Shown one piece after another: positions 1 to 10,755 of a stretch of DNA of 64,000 nucleotides. Positions within the stretch are counted from its first letter, which is position 1, and every line of letters begins with the position of its first letter. Source of the DNA: Monarcha castaneiventris obscurior (taxonomy: Eukaryota > Chordata > Aves > Passeriformes > Monarchidae). The notes beneath the pieces are model-generated. The model was not told where the DNA came from. It searched no databases and saw only the letters and a program-made list of their open reading frames with translations. The translations under genes were made by a program, and so were the position numbers. The DNA is taken from contig JAMPIT010000354.1 of the NCBI GenBank assembly GCA_026261815.1, forward strand, positions 1,922,001 to 1,986,000, in the 5' to 3' direction.

Positions 1-536
1 TTACGCCTGAAGCCCTTCCCACAGTCAGGGCAGCGGAAGGGCCTCTCCTCTGTGTGAATCCGCAGGTGCTTGAGGAGATGGGAGCTGGTCTGAAACCTCT
101 TCCCACATTCAGGACACTCGTGGGGCCTCTCCCCAGTGTGGATACGTCCGTGGTTAATGAGGCTGGAGTTGTGCCTGAATCCCTTCCTGCAGTCGGGGCA
201 GCGGAAGGGCCTCTCCTCTGTGTGAATCCGCTGGTGCTTGAGGAGATCGGAGCTGGTGTGAAACCTCTTCCCACATTCCCCACACTCATAGGGCCTCTCC
301 CCAGTGTGGATCCTCTGGTGGCGGATCAGGTGGGAACTGTACCTGAAGCTCTTCCCACATTCCCCACACTTGTGGGGCTTCTCCCCATCGTGAAGCTGCT
401 CATGAACCACCAGGGCCGAGCTCTGGCTGGATCTCCGGCCGCCTTCCCGGCACAGGGTGGGTCTTTCCTCCTCAGAGCACCCTGGGCTGGGTTTGCAGCC
501 CCTCCTCCGGCGGGATCTCTGGGGCTTTTCCTCTAA
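1..536 (-). pseudogene. C2H2 zinc-finger exon, arm A copy, start exon deleted (runs off window)
   Basis: Read on the minus strand, one frame is open from about 533 to the window edge. It encodes a charged linker ([11 protein letters not shown]) and then tandem C2H2 fingers: [19 protein letters not shown], then fingers of RFHTSS, GFRHNS and RFQTSS type, and a fifth cut by the edge. Linkers are HTGERPY or HTEERPF, as in long avian ZNF proteins, which are usually nuclear DNA-binding regulators. No ATG lies in this frame, and an in-frame TGA sits just upstream of the open part. Compared with the related gene at 12089-13164, about 482 bp holding the start-codon exon, its donor, the intron and the 5' end of the finger exon are missing. 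It is probably a pseudogene; splicing from a distant exon into the CTTAG just upstream cannot be excluded. The fingers themselves show no break. Confidence 0.75.
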
Positions 537-1729
537 GATTCAGCCCTGAAAAAGCCTCCCAGGAGTTCCCCATCTCTGGGCCCTCCCTTTGGTGTTTGGG
601 GGCTCCCCCCTGTCCCGGCTGCTGGGGTCACACTTGCATTGGGGGTCCCCTGTCTACTTGGTCCCTGCCCTCCCCAGGCTGCTGGGAGTCCCAGGAAGCT
701 GAAAAGTTCCCCCTCTTCTGTCTCCCCACTTAGGGATGCTGGGGGTTCTGGGGGTCCAAGGGGTCCTTCCTCCCCTTATTCTCTGCTTTGGGGTGCAGGG
801 GGTCCAAGGAGTTCCCCCCTCACTCTCTCCAGGGTGTTGAGGGTCCCACGAATGGCGGCGCTCCCCCCTCTCTGGGCTCCCCACTTTGGGCTCCTGGGGG
901 TCACAGGGGTTCGCTCCTCCAGACTGCCGGGGCTCCCCTGGTCCCGGTATTGCCCCTCTCTGCTCTCCCCATTCTCGGCTTTGGAGTTCTGCAAGATCCA
1001 AACCAAAAAGCACCGGCCCAGGAACTCCCCAGGATATTTGGGCCAAGCTCCCCCTCCGCCATCACCTGTGGGATGGGGAGGTCGATGCTCCTTGGGGTGA
1101 GGGGCCTGCAAATTCTGGGAGCACTGGACCCAGGAGCTTCCTCCTCCTTCTTCTTGTCTTCCTCCATCCATCCTCCTCCTTCTCCGCCCTAATCCCACCT
1201 CCTGCTCCTCCTCTCTTCATCCTTTCTCCCACTCCTTCTTCCCCCCTCCTCCTCTTCCATCCCTCCTCCTCCTCCCCTGTTCCCCCAAACACCTCACACC
1301 CCACAGGAGGAATGGAAATGGAGCCAGGACAGGTCAGGATGGGCAGTGCAGGGCTCTGGGCTGCTCCCACCCACTGGGGGGAACCTGGCCAAGGGCAGAG
1401 ATGCCAAATCGGTGGGTGGAGATAAAAATTTGGTGTCGTGGTCACTTCCACCCCTTTGGGCTCATCTCAGGATGGAGATTTTGGAATGGGGAATGCAGAG
1501 ATTGATGGGGGATCCCAAGGGATTTTAGGGGCAGGATGAGGGCTGGTGACAGCCCCTTGTTAGGGTGGGTCAGGCTGGAGACCCCACAGTGTTCCCAGGG
1601 CTCTGGGATGCAGAGTTGTCACCACCTTCTGCTTCAGGTGCTGGTTCTGGGGGAACCTCGGCTCCTTGGGGCTCTTCCTGCAGCCCAGAACTTGCAGGGA
1701 CCCTCCTCCAGGTGGCTCCTACAGGTGTT
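537..1729. other. Non-coding flank of the ZNF exon in arm A
   Basis: GC-rich sequence mirrored at about 10770-11936. It holds a CCT/TCC-rich tract at about 1140-1290. No exon with recognisable family motifs was seen on either strand; the overlapping frames here carry no conserved domain. Confidence 0.6.
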
Positions 1730-2115
1730 CCAGGGGCTGGGGGTTCACGGTGAAGCCCTTCCCATAGTCTGGGCATCCATAGGGGTTCCCCAGTGTGGAT
1801 CCCCTAGGGCCTGGTGAGGTTTGGGCTCCCACCAAAGCTTTTCCTGCACTCCTGGCCCAGGTAGGGTCTCTCTCCTCTGAGATGGGACCTCTGGGCAAAG
1901 CTTGGGCAGACACAGGACTCCTCCCTCACTGGGATCCTGCACTGGGAGATCAGCTCCATGCTCCGGCCAAAGCTCTTCCCACAGGGGATCAGTCCCTTGC
2001 CATGATGGCAACTCTGGGGTTCCCCACAGCCCTCCCACTTCAACTGGAGGTCCCACCCCCCATTTTTGCCCCTCCTCCACCCTTTTCCCATTATCTCCCA
2101 ATCCTCATCCACCAA
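1730..2115 (-). pseudogene. Decayed C2H2 zinc-finger stretch, arm A
   Basis: The minus strand reads finger-like remnants such as CGKSFGRSMELISQ, CPSFAQRSHLRGERPYLGQE and CRKSFGGSPNLTRP, spaced like C2H2 fingers but with missing histidines and linkers and a frame change near 1800. The same remnant is on the plus strand at about 10440-10755 in arm B, so decay began before the arms duplicated. It lies between the MHC-like signal exon and the better preserved ZNF exon. No function is expected. Confidence 0.6.
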
Positions 2116-2332
2116 CCAACCCCACTAAGCTGAAGGATTCCACTCCCTTTTCCCTCCCTCTGCCCCCCATCCCCCTCCTTTCTCATCTTCCCCCAAAGCC
2201 TCAGTGCCCCAAGCGCTTGGTTTGGGGCTCTCAGTCCCCTCTCCCACTCCGTCTGGGGAGTCCGACCCCCTTTTCACTGCTCTCCCCCTCTTTCCGACGG
2301 GTCCCCCCTTTTCCAGCCCTCCCCTCAGCCCA

Positions 2333-2413
2333 GAGCTCCTCGGCCGCGGCCGGGGGGGCTCCCAGCAGCACCAGTGCCACCAGTACGGCCCCAGCTGCCC
2401 CCACACGCCCCAT
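2333..2413 (-). pseudogene. MHC class II beta-like signal-peptide exon, arm A
   Basis: On the minus strand an ATG at 2413 opens a 27-residue signal-peptide-like sequence, starting MGRVGAAGAVLVALVLLGAP and ending AAAEEL. Its hydrophobic core, small-residue cleavage region and EEL ending match my knowledge of exon 1 of passerine MHC class II beta chains. The expected GT donor right after the exon reads GGGCTGAGG, so the splice site appears lost, and no beta-1 exon follows nearby. The copy at 10070-10141 has the same fault. I infer an orphan first exon carried within a duplicated block; it could be transcribed, but a class II product is unlikely. Confidence 0.6.
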
Positions 2414-3430
2414 GCCCAGCGCCGGGCGGTGCCGACAGCCCCAAAGCAGCCGCGCTGTGCCCTGGGGGGGTCCCCAAAGCGGCCCCGGCCCGCAAGGCCC
2501 TGGCAGCCCCAGGCCGGAGCAGGGCGGAGCGCGGGCGGGTGGCATCAGCCGTGCCCGGGCAGGGCCGGGCCCCGCGGGGCTCCCGCCCGCACTCGGCCCC
2601 GCTGGGACAGCGCGGCCACGGGGGCCCGGCCTGGCCGCTCCCACCTCCCCCTCCCCAAATTCCGCTCCCAAATGGGGGGCGCAGCTGGGGCCCAGAGCTG
2701 CCGGAGCCACGCGTTCCCCCGCTGCCTGCACCGCCCCCCTCAGCATTAGGGCTGCCCCAAAACTCCCTCACAGCTGGCGCATACCCCGCAAGCCCCGAAG
2801 GACTGGGGTCCCCCCGGCCTCAGCATCCCCATCCTTCGGCTGCCTCATCCCAGGCCCCAGCCCACCCATCCCCCTCTCCCACACTTCATCCCACACCCCA
2901 ATCCACATCCCACCCTTCCCGGGCCCCATCCCGCCCCATCCCATTTCTCCCGGCAGCTGCCACCGGGACCCCCCAAAACCCCGCATGCCGGGGACTCCCC
3001 AGTATCCCCCAAGGGGCATTTGCGACTCACATTTGGAATCCTGCAAGGTCCAAACATCTGCCTCCCCTCGCCCCCCTTAAAAAAACTCACTCGGGAACCA
3101 ACAAAGATATTTGGGGCTCGGTTCCGGAGTCCTCTGAGGTCCAAAAATCCCCCTCTCCTACAAACAACCCCAGGGACCGCCCAGAATATTTGGGGCGAGC
3201 TCCCCTCCCCGATCACCTGCGGGATGGGGGAGCGATGCTCCCGGGGCCGAGAGCTGCGGACACAGAGAGCGATGGACGCACGTGGCAGATCCTTCTGCTG
3301 CTTCCCTTTCTGTTCCTTCTCTGCTCCTCCTCTTCCTCCGGCTCCTCCTCCTCTGTCCCTCCTCCCCCCTCGCTCTTCCTCCTCTTTTGTCCCTCCTCCT
3401 CCTCTCCTGCCCCTCCTCCTCTGAGCGGCT
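2414..3430. other. GC-rich upstream flank of the MHC-like exon, arm A
   Basis: Mirrored at 7715-8414 and 9740-10069. It contains the empty site for the arm B LTR insertion around 2750 (minus-strand GGGGCAGCCCTAATGC). A C/T-rich, GGA-type tract lies at 3300-3425. I could not identify X or Y box promoter elements with confidence. Confidence 0.55.
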
Positions 3431-6400
3431 GCTCGGGAACAACCCCCGGAACCACCCCGGTGCCCGAGGGCTGAGCAACATCGCTGCTGAGGGGCTGAAT
3501 ATTTCCAAGATTAAAGTAACACCTTGAGTTTGCAGCAGTCCCCGTGCACACGTTCGATTCCCTCATTTCAAGCTGAAAGCTCAGCTCCACTCGTGACTCT
3601 GCTTTGTAGCGATGAATGTAAACATTCACCAAAATTCCCTTAGAAAGACCCCGCCGGGAAGGTTCGTGTTGGGAGAGCTCCCTCGGGGCAGCCCCGGCTC
3701 CTGCCCGGCTTTAGTCCCTCTCGAGCCCGCTGCAGATTGCAGCTGCTTCGCTCCAGCTGCCCCAAATCCCCGTGAATTCCACGGAACTGGAACAGATCCG
3801 AGTCCTCGTGGGTCGGGATAAGGGCAGGGAGAGGTCACTCAGGGATCGCCCTGGCGGGCACAGCAGCCCCGACGTGGGGAAATGAACTGGATTTGGGACC
3901 GAGTGAATCAGAACAGGAGAGTGAGGAGTAAAATCAGCCCTGGAATAGAACCTTGCCCTGTCCTCTTTGTCCTTCCCGGACTTCACTTTATCCCCGGCTC
4001 CGTCCCTGCTCTGCCCAGCGGGGCAGGGAGAAGGGATGGGAGTCCCGGTCAGTTCGTGCCGCTGCTTCCCCCTCAGGGACAGGAATCCTTCCCTGCTCCG
4101 GTGCGGGGTCCCTGCCATGGGCTCAGTCCCTGCCCTGGCCAGGGGGGTCCCTGCCATGGGCTCAGTCCCTGCCCTGGCCAGGGGGGTCCCTCCCCACCCG
4201 TGCGGTCACTCCCTGGCCCAGCCCTGAGATGCCGGGCAGTCGCGGGGCAGCCGCGCTCCGGCCCCGTCAGCGGCAGCGCCACTTCGTGCCGGGCAGGAGC
4301 GGCAGAAGGAGCTGGGCGGCGGCAGGGGCTGAAACTCGGCAGGAGGAGGAGGAGGAAGAAGAAGAGGAAGGGGCCGGGGCCACCGGCGGTGTCCGATCCC
4401 CGGCAGCAGCGGGGAGGCCTCGGGTAGCGGCGGCGGGCTGGGCCCTTTGGAGCCGCCCCGAGGGGTTGGTGCCGCCCCGGGTCCCTGAAGGAGTCGCTCC
4501 GCGGGACGGGCGAGCTGGGAACGAGAGAAAACCCAGAGAAAAGAAGAAAATCTGATCAAAGAGCCGCCCCGAGGGGCGTCTCGGCTGGCCCGTGGCACTG
4601 AAGGAGCTGCACCGAGAGAGCGGCGAGGAGCCCGGCGGTGAAAGAGCCGCAGCGAGGGATCGGGATGGGAGGTGCGAATGGAATAAAATAAGGAGAACAG
4701 AATAAAAAATTATAAAAGAGCTGCACGGGGAGTGGCCGCAGCTCAGCAACTGAAAGAGATGCACCGAGGGAGCGTCAGGGCAGCACCGCGGGGTCTCGGC
4801 CGCTTCGTGTCAGCGAAAGAGCCGCAGCGAGGGACAGGCGGGGCGGGGCGGGGCTCGGATTGACCCCTCCCGGTGCGCGCCGAGCGGCGACCCCGCGGGA
4901 CCGCGCCGGGGCCGGGTGGCGGCGGCGGCCGGAGCCGGGGAAGCGGCTTGGAGTGGCGGAGACGAGCGGGGTGTTCCCAAGCAGCTCCGCTCAGCCCTCG
5001 GGCACTGGGGGGGTTCCGGGGGTTGTTCCCGAGCAGCTCCGCTCAGCCCTGGGGCACCGTGCTGGGGCCCCGCGCACTTTCCAAGCCTGGCCGCCCCCAC
5101 GGGCCGGGCCCCGCGGCTCCCGCTGCCACCGCCTCGGCCCCGCGGAGCTCAGAAACCCTGGAAAATCGCTCCCATGCGCTAAAGAACCTTTCCGTGCGCA
5201 GCCAGGGGCGCGGGGGGAACCTGATGAAGTCCCCTCCCCGCAGTCCCTCGTGGTCACGGGCGGGCATTAGTGCAGCTCCCGGGGCTGTGTCCTGGCACCA
5301 GCTGCTGCCACAGGGCTCAGGGCTGCCGCGCTCGGGCACTAAACCCGACAGATTTGGGCAGGAGGGACAGCCCCAGAAAGCCTCGGGGAGCCCTTGGGAG
5401 CCTGGAGCTGCACAGGGGGCACAAAGGATGCCCTGGACACAGCGATGGCCCCAGCAGCGGCTCTGCCCCCCAGCACGGGGCTGTGTCCCAGACCCCACGC
5501 TCCAGCCCGAGGTCTGGGGGCGGCAGCGGAGCTGCTGGATGGAGCTTCCAGCCCCGCCAGCCGCAGCTCCGAGCCCTTGCGGCGTGGCCTCGGTGATGGG
5601 TGTCCGTCGGCGCTCGGGCTCTGTCAGCTTTTGCAATCCAGAGGGACAAACTGAGTCCAAACTGGTGTCCATTTCCATCAATCGCTGTTTCTCCTTTCTT
5701 TCCATGGCGGATTTCACAGCGCTTCCTTTCGCCCCACAGATTTGGAAAACCAAATTCCTGGCTGCCCCGGCATCCCTGCAGCTCTCCACAGCTGCAGCCT
5801 CGTCCCTGCTCTCCCGTTTCCCTTTCTCCAGTCTCTGCCGCCTGTCGCTGCCGGCTCGGAGGAAGGAGATTCCCCCGGCCCCGCTGCCTCCTGCTCCTGT
5901 CCCGTGAGGCCCAGTTGGTGCTTCTGGAGCCGCCTGCCCGCACAGCCGGACCCGCCCTGCGGCCGCGGAGCACTGGGGCGGAGGGAATGAATTGCAGCCA
6001 TCGCTGCGCTGGGCTGGCCCTGCCCGGGTGCCCGGGGCCACCAAAGCCGCTCTGTCGCTCTTCTCACAGGCGCAGCACACAGAACACAGAAGGAAAGGCT
6101 CGTGGGCTGGGATCGGGCAGGGAGAGGGCACTCAGTGCTCACTGTCAGGAGCACAGGAGACCCAAGCTGGGGAAATGAATGCGATTTATTTCCAAACCAA
6201 TCACACTAGGAGAAGGAGAACTAAAACAAATCCTAACAAGCGCCTTCCCCAGCCCTCCCCCCTTCCCGGGCTGCCAGGCTCCGCCCGCAGTCCCTCCTCT
6301 GCCCTCCCTGCACGGAAATCTTGTCACCAGCCGTGAACTTGGCTTTTGCCTCATCCCGGGATATCTTCCCGGAGAGGAAGAACTTTCCCCAGCAGAGATT

Positions 6401-6480
6401 CCGGCCATGACGGCCTCTGAGGCTCAGGGTGTTTCTCCTGCAGCTCCTCGGAGGTCTCTGTGATAAATGAGTGAATGATA
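3431..6480. other. GC-rich spacer between the inverted arms
   Basis: No convincing exon on either strand; frames such as 4873-5907 or the minus frame 5043-6131 carry no recognisable motif. A decayed block around 4600-4850 repeats phrases like AAAGAGCCGCAGCGAGGGA. The phrase GAGCAGCTCCGCTCAGCCCT occurs near 5033, with a similar copy near 4980 and an inverted relative at 3424-3476. A segment near 6070-6200 resembles 62120-62250. Confidence 0.5.
4109..4186. repeat. 39-bp tandem repeat, two identical copies
   Basis: A unit starting TCCCTGCCATGGGCTCAGTC is repeated twice head to tail (4109-4147 and 4148-4186). Confidence 0.9.
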
Positions 6481-6482
6481 AA

Positions 6483-7080
6483 TGTTGTCTTTCGCATATA
6501 GGATTTAACATTTGTAAGTGATGATGTACTATGTAGAAATAGTGCTACGGTAAAAGGTAATATAAACGAGATGAAGGTAAATTGTAATTACGAAATAGTT
6601 GTCATATGTTAAGAAATGTATTATAAACACATGGTAATAAATGTCTTTTGAGTTGAGAAACTCCAGAGCCAGGAACCAAGACATCTTAGAGAAACAAAGA
6701 AGATAAACCGCATGCATGCCAGGAAGTCTGTTATCTCATCAAAACTCACACCTCCCAAGGAAGCTGTCAGCTCCAAATTCGGCTGGAGACTGGGGAGGCA
6801 CTGGAGGGCGGTGCCTGTCTTCAATTCCGCAGTTATCCAGACGGCTGGAGCGGCGCTGTGCTGGTGGAAGGGGCAGGGATGGGAGAAGGGGGAAAGCCGA
6901 GTGAAGTGTAAATTACTTTCTGGCCTTAATGAATATGTAACAATTTAAGAGAGTACTTAAGTCCACAGGAAAATGAATGGAGCGCGCCTCTGGCAATATT
7001 GCCAAGGCCCCAGCGCTGTCATATGCCTTTGTTCTACTAATAAATGTTCACTATTATATTGCTAAAAATTTAGCTCCTGA
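6483..7080 (+). mobile_element. Possible LTR remnant, AT-rich
   Basis: An abrupt AT-rich block inside GC-rich sequence. It starts near TGTTGTCTTTCGCATATAGG and carries AATAAA at about 7040, shortly before its right edge. The contrast in composition and the poly(A) signal near one end suggest an LTR, but I found no clear target-site duplication or partner. It could also be another decayed repeat. Confidence 0.35.
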
Positions 7081-7714
7081 ATTAATTTCTTTCTTCTCCT
7101 CTTCCTGTGGCGGCTCTCCTGCACCACAGAACTCTGCCGGCTGCAGCTTTGCAAACGTCCCATCGAGCTCTGGATGTTGCTGCACAATTTGCTCGAGGTC
7201 CTTGGGGGCTGCATCCGATGCATCGTTCTTGTCTGCCCCCTGGGCACGGAGCCCATGGATCTGCTGGCCCCTGGGCAGGGCCTGGCACAGGAGGTGGAAC
7301 CTGGGTCCTGCCGCAGCGGCGCCGGGGCAGCTCCAGGACTCGCTGTGGCTGCTGTGGCAGCCGCAGCACAACCCGTTCCCAGGGAGGAGCCGAGGGCTCC
7401 GTGGGGCTCTGCAGGACCTCGGCCCTGGGGCTCGTCTGCATCAGCCCGGGCAGCCGGGCTGCACTTGACTTCCTTTGTGTCTCTGCTCGCCCTGGGCCAG
7501 CAGCTGCCCAGCGCCGAGGGGACAGCAACGGGACCGGGGCAGCTTGGGGCGAGCTTCAGTGTCTGTGCCCAGGAGAAATCCCAAAGCCTTCCCTAAGGAG
7601 CAGGGAGCGCTGACAGAGCACAGGATGCTGCTGCTGCTGCTGCTGAGCACGGGCCAGCCCCAGGGCTGATGTCAGACAGAGCCGGGATGGGAGCCACAAA
7701 GAACAGGAGGAGGA
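7081..7714. other. Spacer next to arm B with a short CTG run
   Basis: Includes a (CTG)n stretch at about 7627-7648. A minus frame (7054-7371) ends in a plausible acidic tail (KDLEQIVQQHPELDGTF) that I do not recognise; it has no supporting context. Confidence 0.4.
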
Positions 7715-8414
7715 GGAGGGGCAGGAGGAGGAGCGGGCAGGAGAGGAGGAGGAGGGACAGAGGAGGAGGAAGAGCGAGGGGGGAGGAGGGATGGAGGAGC
7801 AGGAGCGGGAGGAAGAGGAGGGATAAAGGCGGAGGGGCGGGAGGAAGAGGAGGCACAGAGGAGGCAGGAAGAGGAGCCTCCACGTGCGTCCATCGCTCTC
7901 TGTGTCCGCAGCTCTCGGCCCCGGGACCATCGCTCCCCCCATCCCACAGGTGACCGGGGAGGGGAGCTCGCCCCAAATATCCTGGGCGGTCCCTGGGGTT
8001 GTTTGTGGGAGAGGGGGATTTTTGGACCTTGGAGGACTCCGGAACCGAGCCCCAAATATCTTCGTTGTTTACCGGGTGGGTTTTTTTTTTTAGGGGGGCG
8101 GAGGGAGGCGGATGTTTGGATCTTGCAGGATTCCAAATGTGAGTCGCAAATGCCCCTTGGGGGATATTGGGGAGTCCCCGGCACGCGGGGTTTTGGGGGG
8201 TCCCGGTGGCGGCTGCCGGGAGAAATGGGATGGGGCGGGATGGGGCCCGGGAAGGGTGGGATGTGGATTGGGGTGTGGGATGAAGTGTGGGAGAGGGGGA
8301 TGGGTGGGCTGGGGCCTGGGATGAGGCAGCCAAAGGATGGGGATGCTGAGGCCGGGGGGACCCCAGTCCTTCGGGGCTTGCGGGGTATGCGCCAGCTGTG
8401 AGGGAGTTTTGGGG

Positions 8415-8419
8415 CAGCC
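8415..8419 (+). repeat. Left target-site duplication CAGCC
   Basis: CAGCC directly precedes the LTR starting TGTCGTGGG. The matching copy is at 9735-9739, and arm A has a single CAGCC at the same place. Confidence 0.9.
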
Positions 8420-9734
8420 TGTCGTGGGTTAGTCAAAACTTGACAGACAGCCCTCTAAGCCAATGCGCTTCTCGAAATTTTACATATTTAAGCCCCACGG
8501 AGGGCGGGAGTTTTTGGAGGAGTCACAGTTTCCTGGGCGCAGGTGGGTGCGGCGCCGGGAGTGAAAGGGAGAGGGGTCGGCCCCCTTCCTGGAGCCTGTG
8601 GGCCCGGGGATGGGGCGCCCCTGCCCCCTGCCTCCTCCCCTCCTTCTCCCGGAGAGGAGGGGGGCAAAGTTCGGGGGCCCCGGCCTTCCGTTCCGGCTCG
8701 GTGCGGGGACGGCAGAGACGGAGGGGTGGCCCCCCTTCCCCCGGCCTGCGCGGCTGGGGACAGGGCTCCTGCCTTCTGCCCCCTGGGGATTTGTGCTGCA
8801 GCATGGACTCAGATTTATAAGAGGGGAGATGTTCTCCTGAGCTGCCGGGGTGGCTGCCGGCTCCAGGGCAGAGGTCGTCTGAGATGGAGTCTTCGAACAG
8901 CCAGTAAACTTCGCGGCGAACAGGAAAAGACCCCCCTCTCTTCACACGGTGCAGCGCGGCAAAAAGGGGCGAGGGAACACCCTGGACATGGCGGCTTCAG
9001 AGTCAGGGAGAAGGAGAAGGCGGAGTCACGTGAGACGGAGCTGCTGCGGCAGCGCTGTGGGTGTGTGACTCGCGCGGGAAAGCTTAAACATTTCCCTGCC
9101 TTGTTGTGGGATGAACTATTAATATTACAAACTGTTACATCTCTTCAGTTCATGTTAAATGGGGGGAATGGGCATTTTCATCAAATGGCTTGTAAAGAGG
9201 GGGGGAAGAGTGCCGAATGCCAGGATATATATGAAAGCAGGGGAAGGCTTTCAAGACCTGGTGGCAAAGGAAAGCCTACGTTCAAGCCGAAAGGGAAAAT
9301 GTTTCATCCTTAAAAAACCCATGTAAACGCCTGTTGTATTAGCAGTCACAAGGGCTGTGAGGGCTCATGAAAAGAGATGTGTTACACTGTAGCAGAGAAT
9401 GTTTAATTGTAAGCAAATCTGCAAAAAGTGGCAGTTTGGAAACCCACGCAAGAAAGGGGAGACCCCTTTTTCCCCCTTTCCTAGGACTGTGATCCTGATT
9501 TTGGGGAAAGGGAAAAACAGGGGGTAAGCTTTGAAAGTTTGTTCTGTTCTTGACCATCTGGGTGTTGATTAAACTTTTTTTTCTTTTTCTTTCAAGTTGT
9601 GTGCCTGCTTTGCTTTGCCTCCTACCAGTTTATCTCACTGCAAGGACATCGGGGAGGGCTAATGCCCATAGTTAACCCTTAAACTGCTACACGAATTGGT
9701 GGCCCGTACGGGGAGCCAAATTCAACCCGCTACA
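8420..9734 (+). mobile_element. LTR retroelement remnant: one LTR, PBS and a 3' stub
   Basis: The element is absent from arm A, so both ends are defined to the base. It begins TGTCGTGGG and ends GCTACA, flanked by CAGCC on both sides. The first 1272 bp (8420-9691, TG...CTGCTACA) form an LTR with a TATA-like GATATATATG near 9225 and ATTAAA near 9567. It is followed by a 5-nt spacer, a tRNA-Ile PBS and about 20 bp ending CCGCTACA, which resembles the last bases of a second LTR. This is not a normal solo LTR: the PBS is kept. A deletion between the leader and the extreme end of the 3' LTR is the simplest reading. Frames inside (8543-9313) look incidental. Confidence 0.88.
9697..9714 (+). other. 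Retroviral primer-binding site, tRNA-Ile type
   Basis: TGGTGGCCCGTACGGGGA lies 5 nt after the LTR end. By my recollection of vertebrate tRNA-Ile(AAU), which ends in TCCCCGTACGGGCCA plus CCA, this is an 18/18 complement. Confidence 0.85.
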
Positions 9735-9739
9735 CAGCC
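9735..9739 (+). repeat. Right target-site duplication CAGCC
   Basis: Exact copy of 8415-8419, immediately after the terminal CTACA; arm B sequence resumes with CTAATG as in arm A. Confidence 0.9.
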
Positions 9740-10069
9740 CTAATGCTGGGGGGGCAGTGCTGGCAGCAGGGGGACACGTGGCTCCGGCAGCTCTGGGCCC
9801 CAGCTGCACCCCCCGGAGCGGAATTTGGGGAGGGGGAGGTGGGAGCGGCCAGGCCGGGCCCCCATGGCCGCGCTGTCCCGGCGGGGCCGAGTGCGGGCGG
9901 GAGCCCCGTGGGGCCCGGCCCTGCCCGGGCACAGCTGATGCCGCCCGCCCGCGCTCCGCACTGCTCCGGCCTGGGGCTGCCAGGGCCTTGCGGGCCGGGG
10001 CCACTTTGGGGACTCCCCCAGGGCACAGCGCGGCTGCTTTGGGGCTGTGGGCACCGCCCGGCGCTGGGC

Positions 10070-10141
10070 ATGGGGCGTGTGGGGGCAGCTGGGGCCGTAC
10101 TGGTGCTGCTGGGAGCCCCCCCGGCCACGGGCGAGGAGCTC
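10070..10141 (+). pseudogene. MHC class II beta-like signal-peptide exon, arm B
   Basis: An ATG at 10070 opens MGRVGAAGAVLVLLGAPPAT and then GEEL, a signal peptide three residues shorter in its core than the arm A copy. The base pair expected to start the intron reads GGGCTGAGG rather than a GT donor. There is no beta-1, beta-2 or transmembrane exon in the right order downstream: the nearest class II pieces (13671-13877 and 14214-14287) lie beyond the ZNF gene and are in mixed orientation. I infer an orphan exon of an old class II beta gene, carried with the ZNF block. Confidence 0.6.
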
Positions 10142-10439
10142 TGGGCTGAGGGGAGGGCTGGAAAAGGGGGGACCTGTCGGAAAGAGGGGGAGAGCAGTGA
10201 AAAGGGGGTCGGACTCCCCAGACAGAGTGGGAGAGGGGACTGAGAGCCCCAAACCAAGCGCTTGGGGCACTGAGGCTTTGGGGGAAGATGAGAAAGGAGG
10301 GGGATAGGGGGCAGAGGGAGGGAAAAGGGAGTGGGATCCTCCAGCTTGGTGAGGACGGTTGGTGGATGAGGATTGGGGGATAATGGGAAAAGGGTGGAGG
10401 AGGGGCAAAAATGGGGGGTGGGACCTCCAGTTGAAGAGG

Positions 10440-10755
10440 GAGGGCTGTGGGGAACCCCAAAGTTGCCCTCAAGGCAAGGGACTGATGTCCTGTGGGAAGA
10501 GCTTTGGCCGGAGCACGGAGCTGATCTCCCAGCTCAGGATCCAAGTGGGGGAGGAGTCCTGTGTCTGCCCAAGCTTTGCCCAGAGGTCCCATCTCAGAGG
10601 AGAGAGACCCTACCTGGGCCAGGAGTGCAGGAAAAGCTTTGGTGGGAGCCCCAACCTCACCAGGCCCTAGGGGATCCACACTGGGGAACCCCTATGGATG
10701 CCCAGACTATGGGAAGGGCTTCACCGCGAACCCCCAGCCCCTGGAACACTCGTAG
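10440..10755 (+). pseudogene. Decayed C2H2 zinc-finger stretch, arm B
   Basis: Plus-strand counterpart of 1730-2115. Reads CGKSFGRSTELISQLRIQ, CPSFAQRSHLRGERPYLGQE and CRKSFGGSPNLTRP with broken finger geometry and a frame change near 10670. It is probably the remains of an older finger exon of the same family. Confidence 0.6.

Larger units (their letters stand above)
1..3430. repeat. Inverted repeat arm A (partner of about 7715-12960)
   Basis: The reverse complement of this stretch matches the plus strand of about 7715-12960 almost base for base over long runs (for example 639-1000 against 11480-11842). Measured from the finger-exon junction, arm A is about 2.9 kb and arm B is about 2.9 kb once its LTR insertion and the 482 bp missing from A are removed. 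Long frames here such as 1902-3080 are open only because of GC-rich composition. C/T-rich tracts at 1140-1290 and 3300-3425 are low-complexity. Confidence 0.88.

Noticed and set aside
54..536. 160-residue plus frame with reiterated GLKPLPTF units
   Set aside because: It is the antisense of tandem zinc fingers, hence the periodicity. Similar shadows occur at 12543-13368 and 57106-57855.
1902..3080. 392-residue open frame in arm A
   Set aside because: Proline/serine/alanine-rich with no domain. It overlaps other long frames on both strands, and its openness follows from GC-rich composition.
4873..5907. 344- and 362-residue frames on opposite strands of the spacer
   Set aside because: Same composition effect; no motif, no start context, no conserved neighbour.
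9697..9714. tRNA gene
   Set aside because: Only 18 nt complementary to a tRNA 3' end; no cloverleaf. It is a retroviral primer-binding site.
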